DNA of 64,000 nucleotides, taken from NCBI GenBank assembly GCA_004335835.1, contig RWJK01001152.1, forward strand, positions 52,710-116,709. The letters run 5' to 3'. The notes below the pieces were generated by a model. The model saw only the letters and a list, made by a program, of their open reading frames with translations. It was not told the origin of the DNA and did no database searches. The translations under genes and the position numbers were made by a program. The first letter of the stretch is position 1. Each line of letters opens with the position of its first letter. The stretch comes from Scenedesmus sp. ARA3 (taxonomy: Eukaryota; Chlorophyta; Chlorophyceae; Sphaeropleales; Scenedesmaceae). This document shows positions 33,707 through 45,892 of this stretch, in pieces.

Positions 33707-36700
33707 ATGGGCTGCTCGCAGTCTCACTTATGTGTCTCCACCATCAGCCAACAGCCAGGAGAGCCCTCACTTGCGGGCATCAACAAGTCGGTGAATGGTT
33801 CACGGTCAGGGGTTCGGCAATTCACCGCCGATCCTGCAAAAGCAGAGGAGGCAGCATGCATCAGGGCCAAGGCAGTGGCAGCTGCTGAGAAGTTGCTCGC
33901 AGCCAACAAGGCCGTCAACTACAGAGACACATACGTGCGAGCCACACTTGTGTCGTATGGAGGGTCCTGCAGGGTGTTCACAGCAGTGAACAAGCACACC
34001 AACCGCAGCGTGGCTATCAAGACCATAGCCAAGGTGTGCGCGCATGTGCAGCTGCCCTAGTTTTGTGTCAGGAGCATGGCTTGCTACAGATGCTCAGTAG
34101 GCGCGGCATGTTGCACAAGCATGTTGTCGTTGCTTTGTGGACAGACAGCAGAGTGGGAATAAACGGTGCCTTGCCATGTTGCAGCAGCCTGAGAGCAGGC
34201 CTGACAGCAGGTGTTGAAGAGGCACTCTGCATGTGACAGCTGCTTGTAATCTTCTGGTTTCTCACTGCTCCACACACCTCACCCATCAGAAATCTCTGCC
34301 TGTCTCCTGCTGCGTGTTGCTGACTTGCCGCACTGCCGAGCAGAGCACCAAGAATGCGGAGCTGCAGCGTGCGCGGGTCTTGCAGGAAATCGGCGCCATG
34401 CTCCGTGTGCAGCACCACCCGCATGCGGTCAAGCTCTTGGATGTGTTTGAGGACAGCAAGGGCTACCAGCTGGTCATGCCGCTGCTGAAAGGTGCGCGCT
34501 GCTGCGCTGCATGCAGTTTCTATGTATTTGTGAATGTTATATGGAGCAGCTGCTATGCCGTGGGTTCATCTGAACATCACATTGTAGGATTGCATAGCTG
34601 AAAGTGTGCAGGTGGTGTGTGCGAACTTCGTGGCCACCACCAGATGGCAGCAGCTTGAACGCACAAGGATCGATGTGCAGCAGTTGGGGCTAGCTGGCTG
34701 GCTGCGCTTCTGAGCACCATATGACATGCGGTGTTGTGTTGATCTCCTGCGCAGGTGGTGAGCTGTTTGAGCATGTGGCCAGCAGGCGAGCCACGCTGAC
34801 AGAGGCGACAGCAGCCACCATGGCGCGCAGCCTCCTGCAGTACCTGGCCCATGTGCACGGCTTGGGCGTGGCTCACATGGACATCAAGCCAGAGAACATC
34901 ATGTTTGACTGCGAGGGACCCAGCGGAGCACTCAAGGTGGGCAGCACACACAGCGCACAAGACAGCAGGGGTGTGTGGGGCTCGCTGCAGGAATGGCAAG
35001 CCACGTTGCAGTTGCTCCAGCAGCAGTTGCCTCGGCGGCACGTGCAATACAGCAGCAGCTGCGCTGTTAGCTACAATGCTGGTGCGTCCGGGCTGCATGC
35101 GTGTCTGTCTGCACCTCCACCTCACCTAGCAGCAGCCTCACTATGCTGAATCGTTGTTGATTTATCACCTCGCGCCTGCAGGTCATCGACCTGGGCTCAG
35201 CAGAGTTTGTCCTGCAAGGCGAGGAAGTGCCGCATGCTTTTGGCACGGTGCGCTACAGCAGCCCCGAGATGGCTGCACACAGCGCAGGGCCGGCTAGCGA
35301 TGTGTGGAGCGTGGGTGTGGTGCTGTGCCAGGTGCTGACGGGGCGCGTGCCATTCCTGAAGGACAATGATGTGGAGACACTGGCTTACATAAAGAAGGGG
35401 CCTGAGGTGAGATGCTGCAGACGGAGAAGGGTGAGGATGGCACACTCAGTGTACGATTTGTTTTTGATGCCAGCTAGTTTGGGGGTATGGTGGCATGCCG
35501 TGTCGTCCTTGTCTGAGCAGGCGTTTTCTTGTCAAGTGGCGAGCGCGAGCAGCATTGTGGCACACCATGGTTGCCTGCTGCACGACATTCACATACATGC
35601 AAAACACAAACCTGCTCTTAGCTCACCGTCACCTTGCTGATGTGCTGACCGCCCGCATTGCTGCTGCACCTGCGCAGGTCAAGTTCAGCGGCAGCACATG
35701 GCGCAGCATCAGCGAGCCAGCCAAGGACTGCATCCGCCTCATGCTGTGCCCGCAGCCGCAGCAGCGCCCCAGCGCCAGCCAGCTGCTGTCGCACCCATGG
35801 CTGGCAGCAGTAGCACCCCAAACAGCTATCGCGCCGCACATCGTGCACCAGCTGCAGCTGTTTGCGGGGCTGAGCCGTGCGCGGCGCGTGATGCTGGGCG
35901 TGGCTGCGAACAGCATCTCTGGGAGTGAGGCGAGCATGATGGTCAAACATTTCCTGGCGTTTGACCGGGATTTCAATGGCACGCTGGACCTGCAGGAGCT
36001 GGCACTGGCCACCAAGCAGGTGCGGCTGGCTCAAGCGGCGTGGCTTGCATTGCATATGCTCCATGTCAGCGCTTGTTACCATGTTTTTGTTGGCCAGCAC
36101 CGAGGATACGCTAGCGTGGCTTTGTGTACAGGTGCCTTGCGCTTTGGTAACACAGCCTGCTGCCTACTACTGCCATGCTGTGTGCTCCACGTGTGCTTTC
36201 CACCGCCGTGCTGATGTTTTGTTGAAGGAGAGATTGCATGTTGCATTGTGTTTGCCCTGCAGGCTGCGCCGGACCTGAGTGAGCGCGAGCTGCAGCGGCT
36301 GTTCACCGCGCTGGACGTGGACAACACACTTGCTTGCAGCATTCAACCACTGCACAAGTCTCACCAGTTCTGCACCTTAGCCTGTCCCTGTGTCCTGTGC
36401 TGCAGGCTGCACCAGACTTGAGTGAGCGCGAGCTGCAGCGGCTGTTCACCGCGCTGGACGTGGACAACACGGGCAGCGTGGATGCGCAGGAGTTCTTTGC
36501 CGGTGTGCTGCAGGTGGCGCTGCAGCCGCACCAGACGCGCACGCTGCTGGAGGCGAGCTTCAAGTCGCTGGACAGGTGCGGCCGGGGTGTGGTGGAGTTG
36601 ATGTGCTTGTACACATTTATGTATGTGGGGCCTGCAAGGGCATGGGGCAGTCATCACGATTGTCGCAGTATCCGCATGCCGGCCTCATTTAGGCGTGTTT

Positions 36701-37303
36701 GGGTGGGAGCTGCGCACGCTGCTGGAGGAAACCTTCAAGTCGCTGGAAAGGTGTGCGCAGCATTCGAGGCGTGTGAGGGGTGTAGTTTGCCGCATGTGTG
36801 GAGTACCTTTGGATGAATGCGGGCAGTGTGTCTGAATCATGCGGTGTGCTCCGCCATCCTCACCAGTTTACAGCAGTGCCAAATGTACCCCCTCGTTCAC
36901 ACCAGCATCTACACACACTGTATCCACAGTGCTCTGGCATGGGTAGCTTTGCTGGCAACAGCATGCACAGCGGGGAACCAACATCTGCACGCTGACACTC
37001 TCCCTGCCTGCTGCTGCTGCTGCTGCTGGCAGGGCCTCCAAGGGCCACATAACCAAGGCAGACCTCACAGAGGGCCTGCGCATAGCCTCCCCCGGCGTGT
37101 TTGAAGCGCTGCACTCCTCCGGCTCCCTCGAGTCCGAACTAGATGAGGAATTTGCTGCGCTAGATGCCAATGGGGACGGCGTGGTGACGCTAGAGGAGTT
37201 CCGTGCTGCGCTGAGCTGCCCTGTGCCTGCTGTGCGGCAGCAGCAGCCGTCCCCGCTGGGCCGGCCTCTGGATGCATGGCTGCCAGCCGGGACTGCGTGG
37301 TGA
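33707..37303 (+). CDS. Calcium-dependent protein kinase (CDPK) with variant HMD and DLG motifs
   Basis: A Ser/Thr kinase regulated by its own calmodulin-like domain. Exons: 33707-34033, 34341-34491, 34755-34936, 35182-35406, 35678-36019, 36406-36575, 37033-37303 (TGA); 555 aa, phases agree. The start MGCSQS is a likely myristoylation/palmitoylation signal. Kinase residues about 70-335: VAIKTIAK with the ATP lysine, HMDIKPEN in place of HRDLKPEN, IDLGSAEF in place of DFG, GTVRYSSPE, DVWSVGVVLCQVLTGRVPF. A junction region (residues about 345-385) follows, then EF-hands: DRDFNGTLDLQE, DVDNTGSVDAQE, DRASKGHITKAD (degenerate) and DANGDGVVTLEE. The glycine loop is also weak (YGGSCRV). The catalytic Asp, Lys and Asn are kept, so activity is plausible. 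Copies of its own exon pieces lie in introns 5 and 6 and after the stop. Confidence 0.92.
36263..36330 (+). repeat. Ghost copy of CDPK exon 6 start with its acceptor
   Basis: The first 66 nt of exon 6 (36406-36471, encoding APDLSERELQRLFTALDVDN) occur 143 nt upstream with a handful of third-position differences and a preceding ctgcag acceptor. The copy breaks off inside the EF-hand loop and has no donor. Confidence 0.95.
36705..36757 (+). repeat. Ghost copy of CDPK exon 6 end with its donor
   Basis: The end of exon 6 (encoding RTLLEASFKSLDR, 36537-36580) recurs 170 nt downstream as cgcacgctgctggagg ... ttcaagtcgctgg with a|aggtgtgcg at the former donor. Confidence 0.92.
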
Positions 37304-37320
37304 TACAGCAGCAGTATAGG

Positions 37321-37545
37321 CTGCTGACGCTTGAGGAGTGCCGTGCCGCGCTGAGCTGCCCCGTGCCTGCTGCGCGGCAGCAGCAGCCATCTCCGCTGGG
37401 CCGCCCCCTGGATGCCTGGATGCCAGCAGGGTGACACTGGAGGAGATCCGCGCCGCACTGAGCTGCCCTGTGCCCGCTGCTGAGAAGCGAAACAGCCGCC
37501 GCCTTTTGCGCTGGGCCCGCAGCAGCCGCTGCTGCAGGTCAGCGC
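37321..37545 (+). repeat. Two further copies of the CDPK last-EF-hand/tail segment after the stop
   Basis: The block from VTLEEFRAALSCPVPA onward (37184-37300) is followed by two diverged copies starting near 37326 (LTLEECRAALSCPVPA, continuing through the SPLGRPLDAW part) and 37433 (VTLEEIRAALSCPVPA, continuing into RWARSS). They lie beyond the TGA at 37301-37303, so either they are 3' UTR debris or one is used through alternative splicing. Confidence 0.92.
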
Positions 37546-40225
37546 GCAACCGCACAGCAGCAGCTGCTGGCCGGCGTGCGTGCGTCCTCCATGGTGACGT
37601 TGCACTGCTCAAGCAGGCGCGAGCGGCAGCTGCTGGGGCCGCAGCAGCTGCTGCTGCAGGTCAGCACGCTCTGATAGGGTTGTACAGCAGCAGCTGCTGG
37701 AGGGCGTGCATCATCTTCTGTGCATCGACTTGCAGGATCTGCCACGCATCTGCGCTGGCAGTACATCAGTAGGCACAATGTATGAGGCATCTGGTTCTAA
37801 TGGCTGGGTAGTTAGGTGATTATGTTGTGGCGTGGTATGGTGAGCTGCAGATGATGGGTGTCGGAAGGGGCGGTGATGAGCTGGTTTAATGTGGGGTGGC
37901 TGGCTGGGTGCTGGCATGCCTTGCGATTGACGCAGGCAGCTGTTGCAATGACAACTTGTAGGCGGCTTGCAACACGCACACCGGCAGGGTGTGCTGCAAC
38001 CAATCATGCATGAGGCTGGGGCTATTGTATGCAAAATACAGTCTTTTGATGCTGGAGGAGGTTTGCATTGTGTGTTGCAACTGGCTGTCTGTTGATGGCG
38101 CAAGCATACATAAGCTTGCTCATGAATGCCAATCGCGTGGCTGAACATCAACTTGCTTGTGTTGCACAGCCTTTTGGGGTTTGTGTGTGGCTTGCTTTGT
38201 GCATAGCTGCTGCTGCATCTGCCTGTGGTATGTGGGCTTGGGTTTTCTTAAAAGCAAGCGCACTGTTCAAAGATGTAGAAAGCAGTGTGCTTGCGTGGAG
38301 GGTGGCAATGCTGTGGAGGTGCGGCAGTACTCCTGGTGAATGAAGCAAGCAGCGCACCATTTTGTGTGCTTGGTGAGTCTCCCAGAGCATGCAGGGCTTT
38401 TGGCTGCAGTGGAGCCTGATGCTGCTGTTGTGCTGTGTTACATCTGTTAGTGCAACGAAGGCCAATGCTACAGTAAAGTACATGCATTCTGATGAGCAGT
38501 CGCGCAATGAGGATTCCCACCTGTCACTCAACACCATACTATGCAACTGCACTTGCACCGCAGCTGCAGTTAGGCGCTACCGCCAGCATGCCTCCTTTTT
38601 TGTTACTTTGTCACTGTCAGCAGCTGGACTCGTGTCATTTTGTCCCAAATGCATGCAGGCTTTGCCTGTGCTGTGTATCTGCATCATGGGCTGCAGGCAC
38701 CTCAGCCGCTTTGTGTGTGCCAGCAGCTGTTGAGGAGGCCAAGCGGCAGCTGCCGCAGCATCTTGGGAGTACTCCTCAACAAGCACGTGCATGTGCACAG
38801 CCGTAAGGCCTTGTCATCATTGCTGCAAGCGTATGTACACGTGTGTACACGTGTCTCTGCAGCTGGGTGAACATGACGCGCATGTTTTGGCAGGCCTTTG
38901 TGCTTCAGACATGTATTCTTATGCCGATACCATCCTGGTGGTGTGCCAGGTAGTTGCGTTACACGTACATTGATCTGCTGCACTGAATGTAGTACAGTTT
39001 ATTCAGGGCACTTTTACCACAAGGGCGCCGTGGGTCGAGCCTGCGACCCAAGGATTTGAAGGTCGGTGCCCTGGGACTTTTAGCCGACTTTTAGCACTTT
39101 TACCACAAGTCCGGAGGGTAGTCGAATGTGTCTAGCATGGTGATGCTGTTCTTGCACAGCATGCTGTCACATCAAGGTGCCACAGCTATGAAGTCCCATT
39201 GGCTTTTGGTGTCCAATCCCAGTCAATTGGAGCAGAGGCAGCAGGAATGCCTGAGGGTGTGTGTGTGCCCAGCTGTGTGTGATGCCGGCAGGCAGCACAA
39301 CTGGCTGACAGGCCTCTTTTGCATGCATGCGGTGCAGTGTCCTGCATGCGCCCTTGTGCAGACCAGCACCCCAGCTGAGGTGGCATGTGCTGTCAAAGCG
39401 GCCTGATAGGGCGCAAGTACCGGTAGTTGCAGCCCTGCTGCTACAGCTGCAGCATTGCCAGGCAGCCTTATGGTTTTGTTTCAAGCCTTTTGGTTCGGCA
39501 TCAACTGCTGGTGACAGCAGTTGTTGGTTGCACGTGGTGCTGCAGCATTCCAGTGCTGCTTTAGCTACCATCTCTTCTCCTGCACCTACCAGGGCTGGCA
39601 TGGTGATGCAATCTTGTGGTATGGCATGCGTGGCGTTGCATGCATGCATGCCCGCCTGTGTCTTGCAACGGTGCTGTGTACATAATTTGCATGAATCCAT
39701 GTAATGACATTTCATATGTTCAGCAAGGGGTATCGTGTGCTTTTGCACCTTCTGGGCTGTCTGGGACGGAGGTTGGCGTGCATGCTCACTGGCAGATTGC
39801 CAACAGCAATTGCTGCCTTGCTCAGCTGCTGCACGAGAGAAGCTCGGCTTTGCCAAGCACGTGTATTCAGGCCAGTCTAAATCAATGAGATGGCCAAGTA
39901 AAACCAGCTTAGGCTATTTGCGGTCTCGATCTGCCTGCAGCATAAACTGACCTACGAGCCCGCGTGGAGTGACTTCTGGCCTGTTCGTGGTTACGCTGTC
40001 AGCCGTCCACAACATCACTCTCTCACGAATGTCACTGTACACATTTATCACAGCTACAGCATCGACATTGAGCACTGTTGTCCAACTTTTAGTTCCGGCT
40101 CGGTGTCGCAAAAGTGCGAGTGCCCAAAACGTGGTCATTATCGCAGACTCCAGTGAACCAAGAAAGCTTGCCGAACGCATTCCTTTTGCTCGGCGATACG
40201 AAACGTCCAGCATGCGTTCGGCTAC
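37546..40225. other. Long gene-poor stretch between CDPK and metalloprotease
   Basis: In this 2.7 kb I could not support any exon. A forward frame at 38389-38733 begins with a signal-peptide-like run but has no further features. A reverse frame at 39167-39856 is Cys/Gln-rich without motifs. A tRNA-like element lies at 39008-39109. TGTAA occurs at about 39699. Confidence 0.45.
39008..39109 (-). mobile_element. Degenerate tRNA-like (SINE-like) insert between 16-bp direct repeats
   Basis: The 16-mer gcacttttaccacaag occurs at 39008-39023 and 39094-39109. Between the copies, the reverse strand resembles the anticodon-to-T-arm half of a tRNA (...GGTCGCAGGCTCGACC..., compare GGTCGCAGGTTCGAATCC). 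The stems do not pair cleanly, so it is not a functional tRNA. The direct repeats could be target-site duplications of a small tRNA-derived retroelement. Confidence 0.4.
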
Positions 40226-41094
40226 ATGAAGCAGCAGCACAGGAGAACTTGGAAATGGGCCTTGGGTGCTCTGGCAGCAGTGGCTGTCATAGTAGGCCTC
40301 TCCGTCCTCATCGCACACGCTGTCCAACAATCCCAAAGCAGCCCTCCCGCAGTGGCTACAGCACCGGCACTTGATGCAGACTGGGGCAGCAAGACCAGCA
40401 ATGCTGCTGCCAGAAAACTTGTGCAGCTGCCTGCTCCAGGAAGCCCAGCAGCAGTTGAACTGCTGGCAAGAAATGACACCCCCGCTTGGTTGTCTGGCCT
40501 GTACACTTACCACAGGTATGGCGCTGCTGCTGACACCAGCGCCGTTGCTGTTGTGGAGGGCATGAGCAGCTGCAGCTAGTCACCGCAAGTCACGCCCTGT
40601 GCACTGTGCAGCGACGCATGCATGCCCTTGCTACATCTTGCAGAAGCAGTCAGGTGATGGTGGTGGCTACTGTTGAAGTCACAACAGCGCACCTTTTGGC
40701 AAACCTTGCAGCATGATGGAGCATGATGCATCACAGCAGGGGGGCGCCACTGCATGCCTGTGCTGTTGTAAGTGCCATGCTTACTGGCTTGCTTGTTTGC
40801 TGCTGCAGGGACTCTGCCAGCATCACACCTGACATCACTGCAGAGTGGCTGCAGCTGCTGCAGCAGCAGCTGCAGCAACAGGGTGTGACCACAAACAGCA
40901 GCAGCAGCAGCAGCAGCGCTGCTGATGAGCAACTGGAGCTTGACTTGCAGCCGTTCATTAGGTGAGCGCAATACGACACAGCCACGGTGTACAAACACAT
41001 CATATGAGTTACAAAAAAGCAGCCTCCATGTCGACGCAAGCACCGTGGCAGCCATACCAGGCGCTGGCAGCAGCATGCGCTGCCAGTGGATACC

Positions 41095-41136
<42 letters not shown>

Positions 41137-43409
41137 AGCAACATGCAAGCAGCTGCATCCTTGCATGCTGACGGCCTCCACACTGCACCAGCGTGTGCTG
41201 CCTCAATCAGCAGTGTGTCACCAAAGCCTCTTCGCTCTGCGTGAACTGCTTTGCAACATGCAGGGTGTCTGCAGATGTCCTGGGGTACCTACGGTTCAGC
41301 CGCAGTGTGGTGCTGCTGTCTCTGCTACGGGAGTATGCAGCCAGCAGTGTTATAACGGTTGAAGCCGTGGACCCAGACACCCTGCAGGCTGAGGTTCAGC
41401 AGCTGTTTGATTTGCAAAACCTCAGCGCGTACTATGTGACAATGGCCAGAGTGGACAGCATGCATGCTGCAGGTGCAGCGCAGCACGCAGCAGCAGTGTC
41501 GCTTGCAACGCCCAAGGGTGCTGCTGAGATCAGGGGCCGCATGCTACATGCAACCTTCCTGCAACAGCAGCAGCAGCAGCAGCAGCGTAAGCAGAAGCTA
41601 CGGCAGCAGCACCGCTTGCTGCTGCTTGCCGAGGCTGATTCGCCAGCAGCCCAGCAGGCTGACCTGGCCAGTCAGTTGCTGAATCAAATGAGTGGAGGGC
41701 AAACAGCAGCAGCAGCAGCAGCAGCTACCAAGGACAGCAGCGCTGGCAGCAGTAGCAGCAGCACTGGCACGCCAGATGCTGGTCTTTCCCGCAGCTCAGC
41801 ACGCACCCTGAACCCACCAAATACTGCTGCCACAGCCACAGCCACAGCCACAGCTGCAGATGCTGCTAGCAGCAGCTCAGATGTGGAAACACTGCTTGAT
41901 ATGGTGTGTCTTGCAGCACCTTGGGCCCCCGCAGGGACCTTTGCAAATGTACTGCCAGTTGGTGCTGCCTGCCCAGCAGCAGCACCCTTGCAGCTCTTTC
42001 AGCGGGATCAGGTTGCCTTCAAACCTGTGACAGTGCCAATAGTGTTTCATGTGCTGCGGTTCTTGGTAGACATCCCAGCGCTCAGTTTCATGTCTACGGA
42101 TATGCCGCAAGCGCCAATGGGCAGCACATCAGGCACGGCAGCATTCCCACCTATCTGGGATGGCAACAGCAGCAGCAGCGGTGGCAGCAGCAGCAGCAGC
42201 AGCAGCGGCGGCGGCGGCAGCAGTGGCACGGCAGCTGGCCAGAACTTAGTGGATGCAGCCAACCGGCTGTACAAAAACACAGGTGTGCAGTTCACTCTGA
42301 AGGAGGTGCGCACCGATGTGGCTAAATATCCTTATCTACTGCAGAAAGACAAGGCAGCATGGCTCAACTGCAGCCACAATGCAGCAGCTACAGCAGAGGG
42401 CCTTGCTTGCCTGCAAGGCATTGCAAGAGTGCCAGAAGTAGCAGCACTGTCCAGTGAGGAGCGTGTAGTTAATGTGCTGGTTTCAGGTTCAGATGGCAAG
42501 ACAGATTTCACGTACTGCAGCCGTACAGCCGCAGACCGCAACCCGCTGTGTTCTACTATCTCAAAGGGGTACACAGCAGCGCGCGGGCCGTGGTTTATGG
42601 GTTCTGCGGATGCTGGATGGTCAGAGGATGCCAGTGATATGAACTGGTTGTTTCTGTCGTGGGGTGGTTTTGACACTGCCAGCTGGAATAGGGGCCCCTG
42701 GAACGGTGGAGGCGCAACGCTGGCACATGAACTAGGGTGAGTGGGGGCGGGTTACTGGTGGTTGTGAGCAGTTTGCCTAGAATGGTGTTGCACTGCGAGC
42801 ACGTCTGAGGCCAGCAGGCTGTTCTTGTTGTTGAGCAGCCACAGCTGCATCCGCATCCCGCGCCTCATTCAGCTGCTTATGATGTGCAGTACCCATGGCT
42901 TGAGAACAGCAATAACTTGGGCGTGTGGTGCTTGGGCTGCATCATCATGTGGTGCAATGCATTCAAGGCTCACGTTGCGGTAGCGCATGCAACCTCATCG
43001 AAGCTGCTGCCCTCTACCACCCTACCACTATTGTCACAATTTCGTTTGCAGGCACTTCCTGGGGCTGTTGCACACGCACCAAGGCTCGCCAGCTTGCCTC
43101 AACAGCCCTGGCTCAGGCGACGCAGTGGAAGACACACCACCAAACCAAGACATGGAGGCCCATGGAGGAGGCACAGAGGCAGCCACGCTTGCCGGCTGGT
43201 GCAGCGACTTCAGGAATGGCAAGAGCCCTGCAAGCAGTGCACTGTCAGGCCTGCAGAGCTGCCCAGGGTTTCAAGATAACGTGTTCAACACGATGTCGTA
43301 TGTGCCAGATCAATGCTCAATGATTTTTAGCCCTGGGCAGGTGCAGCGCATGCAGTGGGTGATTGCTGCATACCGGCCGAAGTTCATGGCAGCACATGCA
43401 TCACAGTAA
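40226..43409 (+). CDS. Membrane-anchored zinc metalloprotease, M43 (pappalysin-like) type
   Basis: Exons: 40226-40515, 40809-40961, 41264-42736, 43052-43409 (TAA); 757 aa, phases agree. A basic N-terminus (MKQQHRRTWKW) precedes one hydrophobic segment (residues about 11-33), which suggests a type II membrane or signal-anchored protein. Residues 100-340 are Ser/Ala/Gln-rich. The catalytic part starts near FHVLRF...NLVDAANRLYKNTGVQFTL and includes the zinc-binding HELGHFLGLLH (residues 635-645), split by the last intron, and a Met-turn VFNTMSY (about 717-723), followed by FSPGQVQRM. This arrangement is that of the metzincin family M43 (compare GLxHTF ... GDxVxDTP; here GDAVEDTPP). Likely acts on extracellular or secretory-pathway substrates such as the cell wall; the substrate is unknown. 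Confidence 0.88.
41097..41136. repeat. (CTG)13 microsatellite in metalloprotease intron 2
   Basis: An uninterrupted CTG run lies about 130 nt before the exon 3 acceptor. Confidence 0.9.
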
Positions 43410-45336
43410 CAGCGCTAGCGCTGTTTGTGCTCCACAAGTGACAGCTGCTGCTTGGACGATGTCAGTGTTTGCAGCTGCAGCTAGCAATCTGAGTTTTGTT
43501 GTTTGGTTTCAAACTGCTGATTCTGCTGCACTGCAAGCGCATATGAGAGAAACTGGTGCATCGGCCGCCTCCTGCAGGCTCGACTGCAGCTGGGTGCTTG
43601 TGCATTCGGCGCAGTACGGTTTGCACCATGCGACTTGCTGCATGCTGTGCAGCTTGTCAGCAAGGTGCATGGTGTTCTGGCACAAGAGGAACTTGCTAAC
43701 TGACATCACTTGCTGGAGGCCATGGTAGTCACTGAAACAGCCGATGGGAGCGTGTGAGATCAGCATTGTTCATGCCGTGACGTTTGTCATAGAGAGGGTC
43801 CACAAACTTCCTCAGTCCTTGTTATCTGTGCCTGCTGTCTTGAGAAACTCTTGCCAGTTGGGAGCAAGAGGCTATGCCACAAGATGTGCACTAGTACATC
43901 ACGTGCATTCACCACATCATGCATAATCTTGCCACGCCACGTGCATGTTTCCAGTTGCATCCATGGTGGCACACAATCATGAAGTTCTAGCACCTGCCAC
44001 TGAAAGTGGCTGACTTTTCTAGAGTTGATGCCAGCAACCACTCTGGCCTGCTGTTGCGTTGCGAGAATGAGTTGACAGCTGTGTGCCGGCGGCGTTTGTC
44101 TGCGTTCCTGCCTGCCTTGGTGTGGCATGGCGCTCCCCTTCAAATGGACCTTTGTATGGCGTGACCCGGCTGGCAGCAGCAGAGCATGTTAAGGATGTAC
44201 AGCAATGCTTGAAGGTGCGCAGCTTTGCATTTTTAATGCTAGACGGTCCATCTTTATAGTAACAACAGGTATGGGTACGGGACTTGGAGGAGGGTGGTAC
44301 TACAAGTAGTAGTACTGGCTGACTGCCTACAGGCAGCCGCTGCGGCAGGGCATGTAGCCAATTGCATGTTGTATTGGCACCGGTGTTCACGTCAGCAGCA
44401 GCTGCACAGTACGGCAGCCGCTGCTGAGCAGCACGTGATCTTGTTGATATCCCTGTTGCATAGGTTGATGCTTTGTTTGGAGGATCACGCCCTTTTGTCC
44501 ACTCTGATCGTAATGGGCTGTGTTGGTGCGCTGTGTGGATGTTTTCTTTCGCTTTATTCTGGACCACTGCTGCCGTTGTTGCAGCACCCAATGTAGCCAC
44601 CATTGCACTGCAGCTGCTGTATCGTCTCCGAAAGACAGCCTGCAGATTTTGTAGTATGCCTGTGCTGCAACCCTCCGCGGCACGCTGTCTTTACAACTTT
44701 GTCGCGCCCAGATCTTTGCGCGATACTATCGCACATGATGTGCATGGCAGTACTGCCACTAAATAGCACCATGATCATCGACAATGCTGTGCTGCGTTTA
44801 GCAGTGCGCAGCAAGAGTGATGCTGCCAGCCCTGCGATATTGTATGTTTGCATGCCATTGACATGTTGCCAGCTGTTGACTGCTTTGCCTCCTGATGCGC
44901 TGGGCAACAGTCATAGCAGCGTCATTGCTGTAGCAGCTCTGCACACATTTATGTTCCTAGACATCTGTACGGCATGTCAGCCGGCTTACACATAGATTGT
45001 GGCGTTGTAAGCTCGACGGCCAGCCAGCAAGCTAGTGAACTAATCCTTGCTGCCGTAGGTGGCATTGGCAGCTGTTGGGATCCATGACAATCAACCTGAT
45101 GTTGCCAAAACTTTGGCGTGACTGAGTCGAAAAGTGCCCGGATCTCAGTCAAACCTTAGAACAACTACGTCAACCACTTTTTACAATGCAGTGGCGCCAT
45201 GCTACCTCCATGCCCGGACAGGACACCCCCTTGCAGGCTGCCTCGCACTGCACGTCACCCACAACACTTTCTGCAGCACGCCTACAAGACAACACATCAA
45301 AGACAAAAAAAAAAAAAAATAATGCTACGCATGCGT
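43410..45336. other. Convergent intergenic region
   Basis: This 1.9 kb lies between the metalloprotease stop (+) and the FYR-protein stop (-). No frame shows family resemblance. A forward TGTAA occurs at about 45006. An A-run (about 14 A) at 45306-45319 lies close to the FYR gene's stop, on the strand opposite to its transcript. Confidence 0.45.
45180..45184 (-). terminator. Poly(A) signal TGTAA of the FYR-domain gene
   Basis: The top strand reads TTACA, giving TGTAA on the coding strand about 155 nt after the TGA stop at 45337-45339. Confidence 0.55.
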
Positions 45337-45855
45337 TCACTGCTGCGGCGGCTGCTGCTGCTTGTGTTGCAGCCCCACTGCCAGCTGCCGCAGCAGCGCC
45401 TGCTGCTGCTGCTGCGGCAGCTGCTGGAACTGCGGCTGCTGCACCACAGCACCCAGCTGCTGCATGGCTGCCAGCTGCGCCCCAGATGAAGGCAGCAGCT
45501 GAGGCTGCTGCTGTTGAGCTTGCTGATACTGAGCTGGCTGCTGCTGCTGCTGCTGCTGTAGCAGTGCATACTGTTGCGCCAAGTTTGTGCCCTGGGCGGG
45601 TGCCATTGCAGCCTGCATGCCAATGTTCAAGGGGGCACCTGCGCCTGATGAAGTGCGCCGGCGCTTTGCAGCCTGTTCTTGCTGCTGAGCCTGCTGCTGC
45701 TGCAGCTGCTGCATCATGGCCTGCTGCTGCAGCGCCTGCCGCTGCTGCTGCTGCTGCTGCATCAGCGCCATGAGCTGCTGCTGGCTGGCCTGCCCGCCTG
45801 GCTGCTGCTGCTGCATGCGCAACAGCTGCTGCTGCATTAGCTGAGCCTGCAGAGC

Positions 45856-45892
<37 letters not shown>

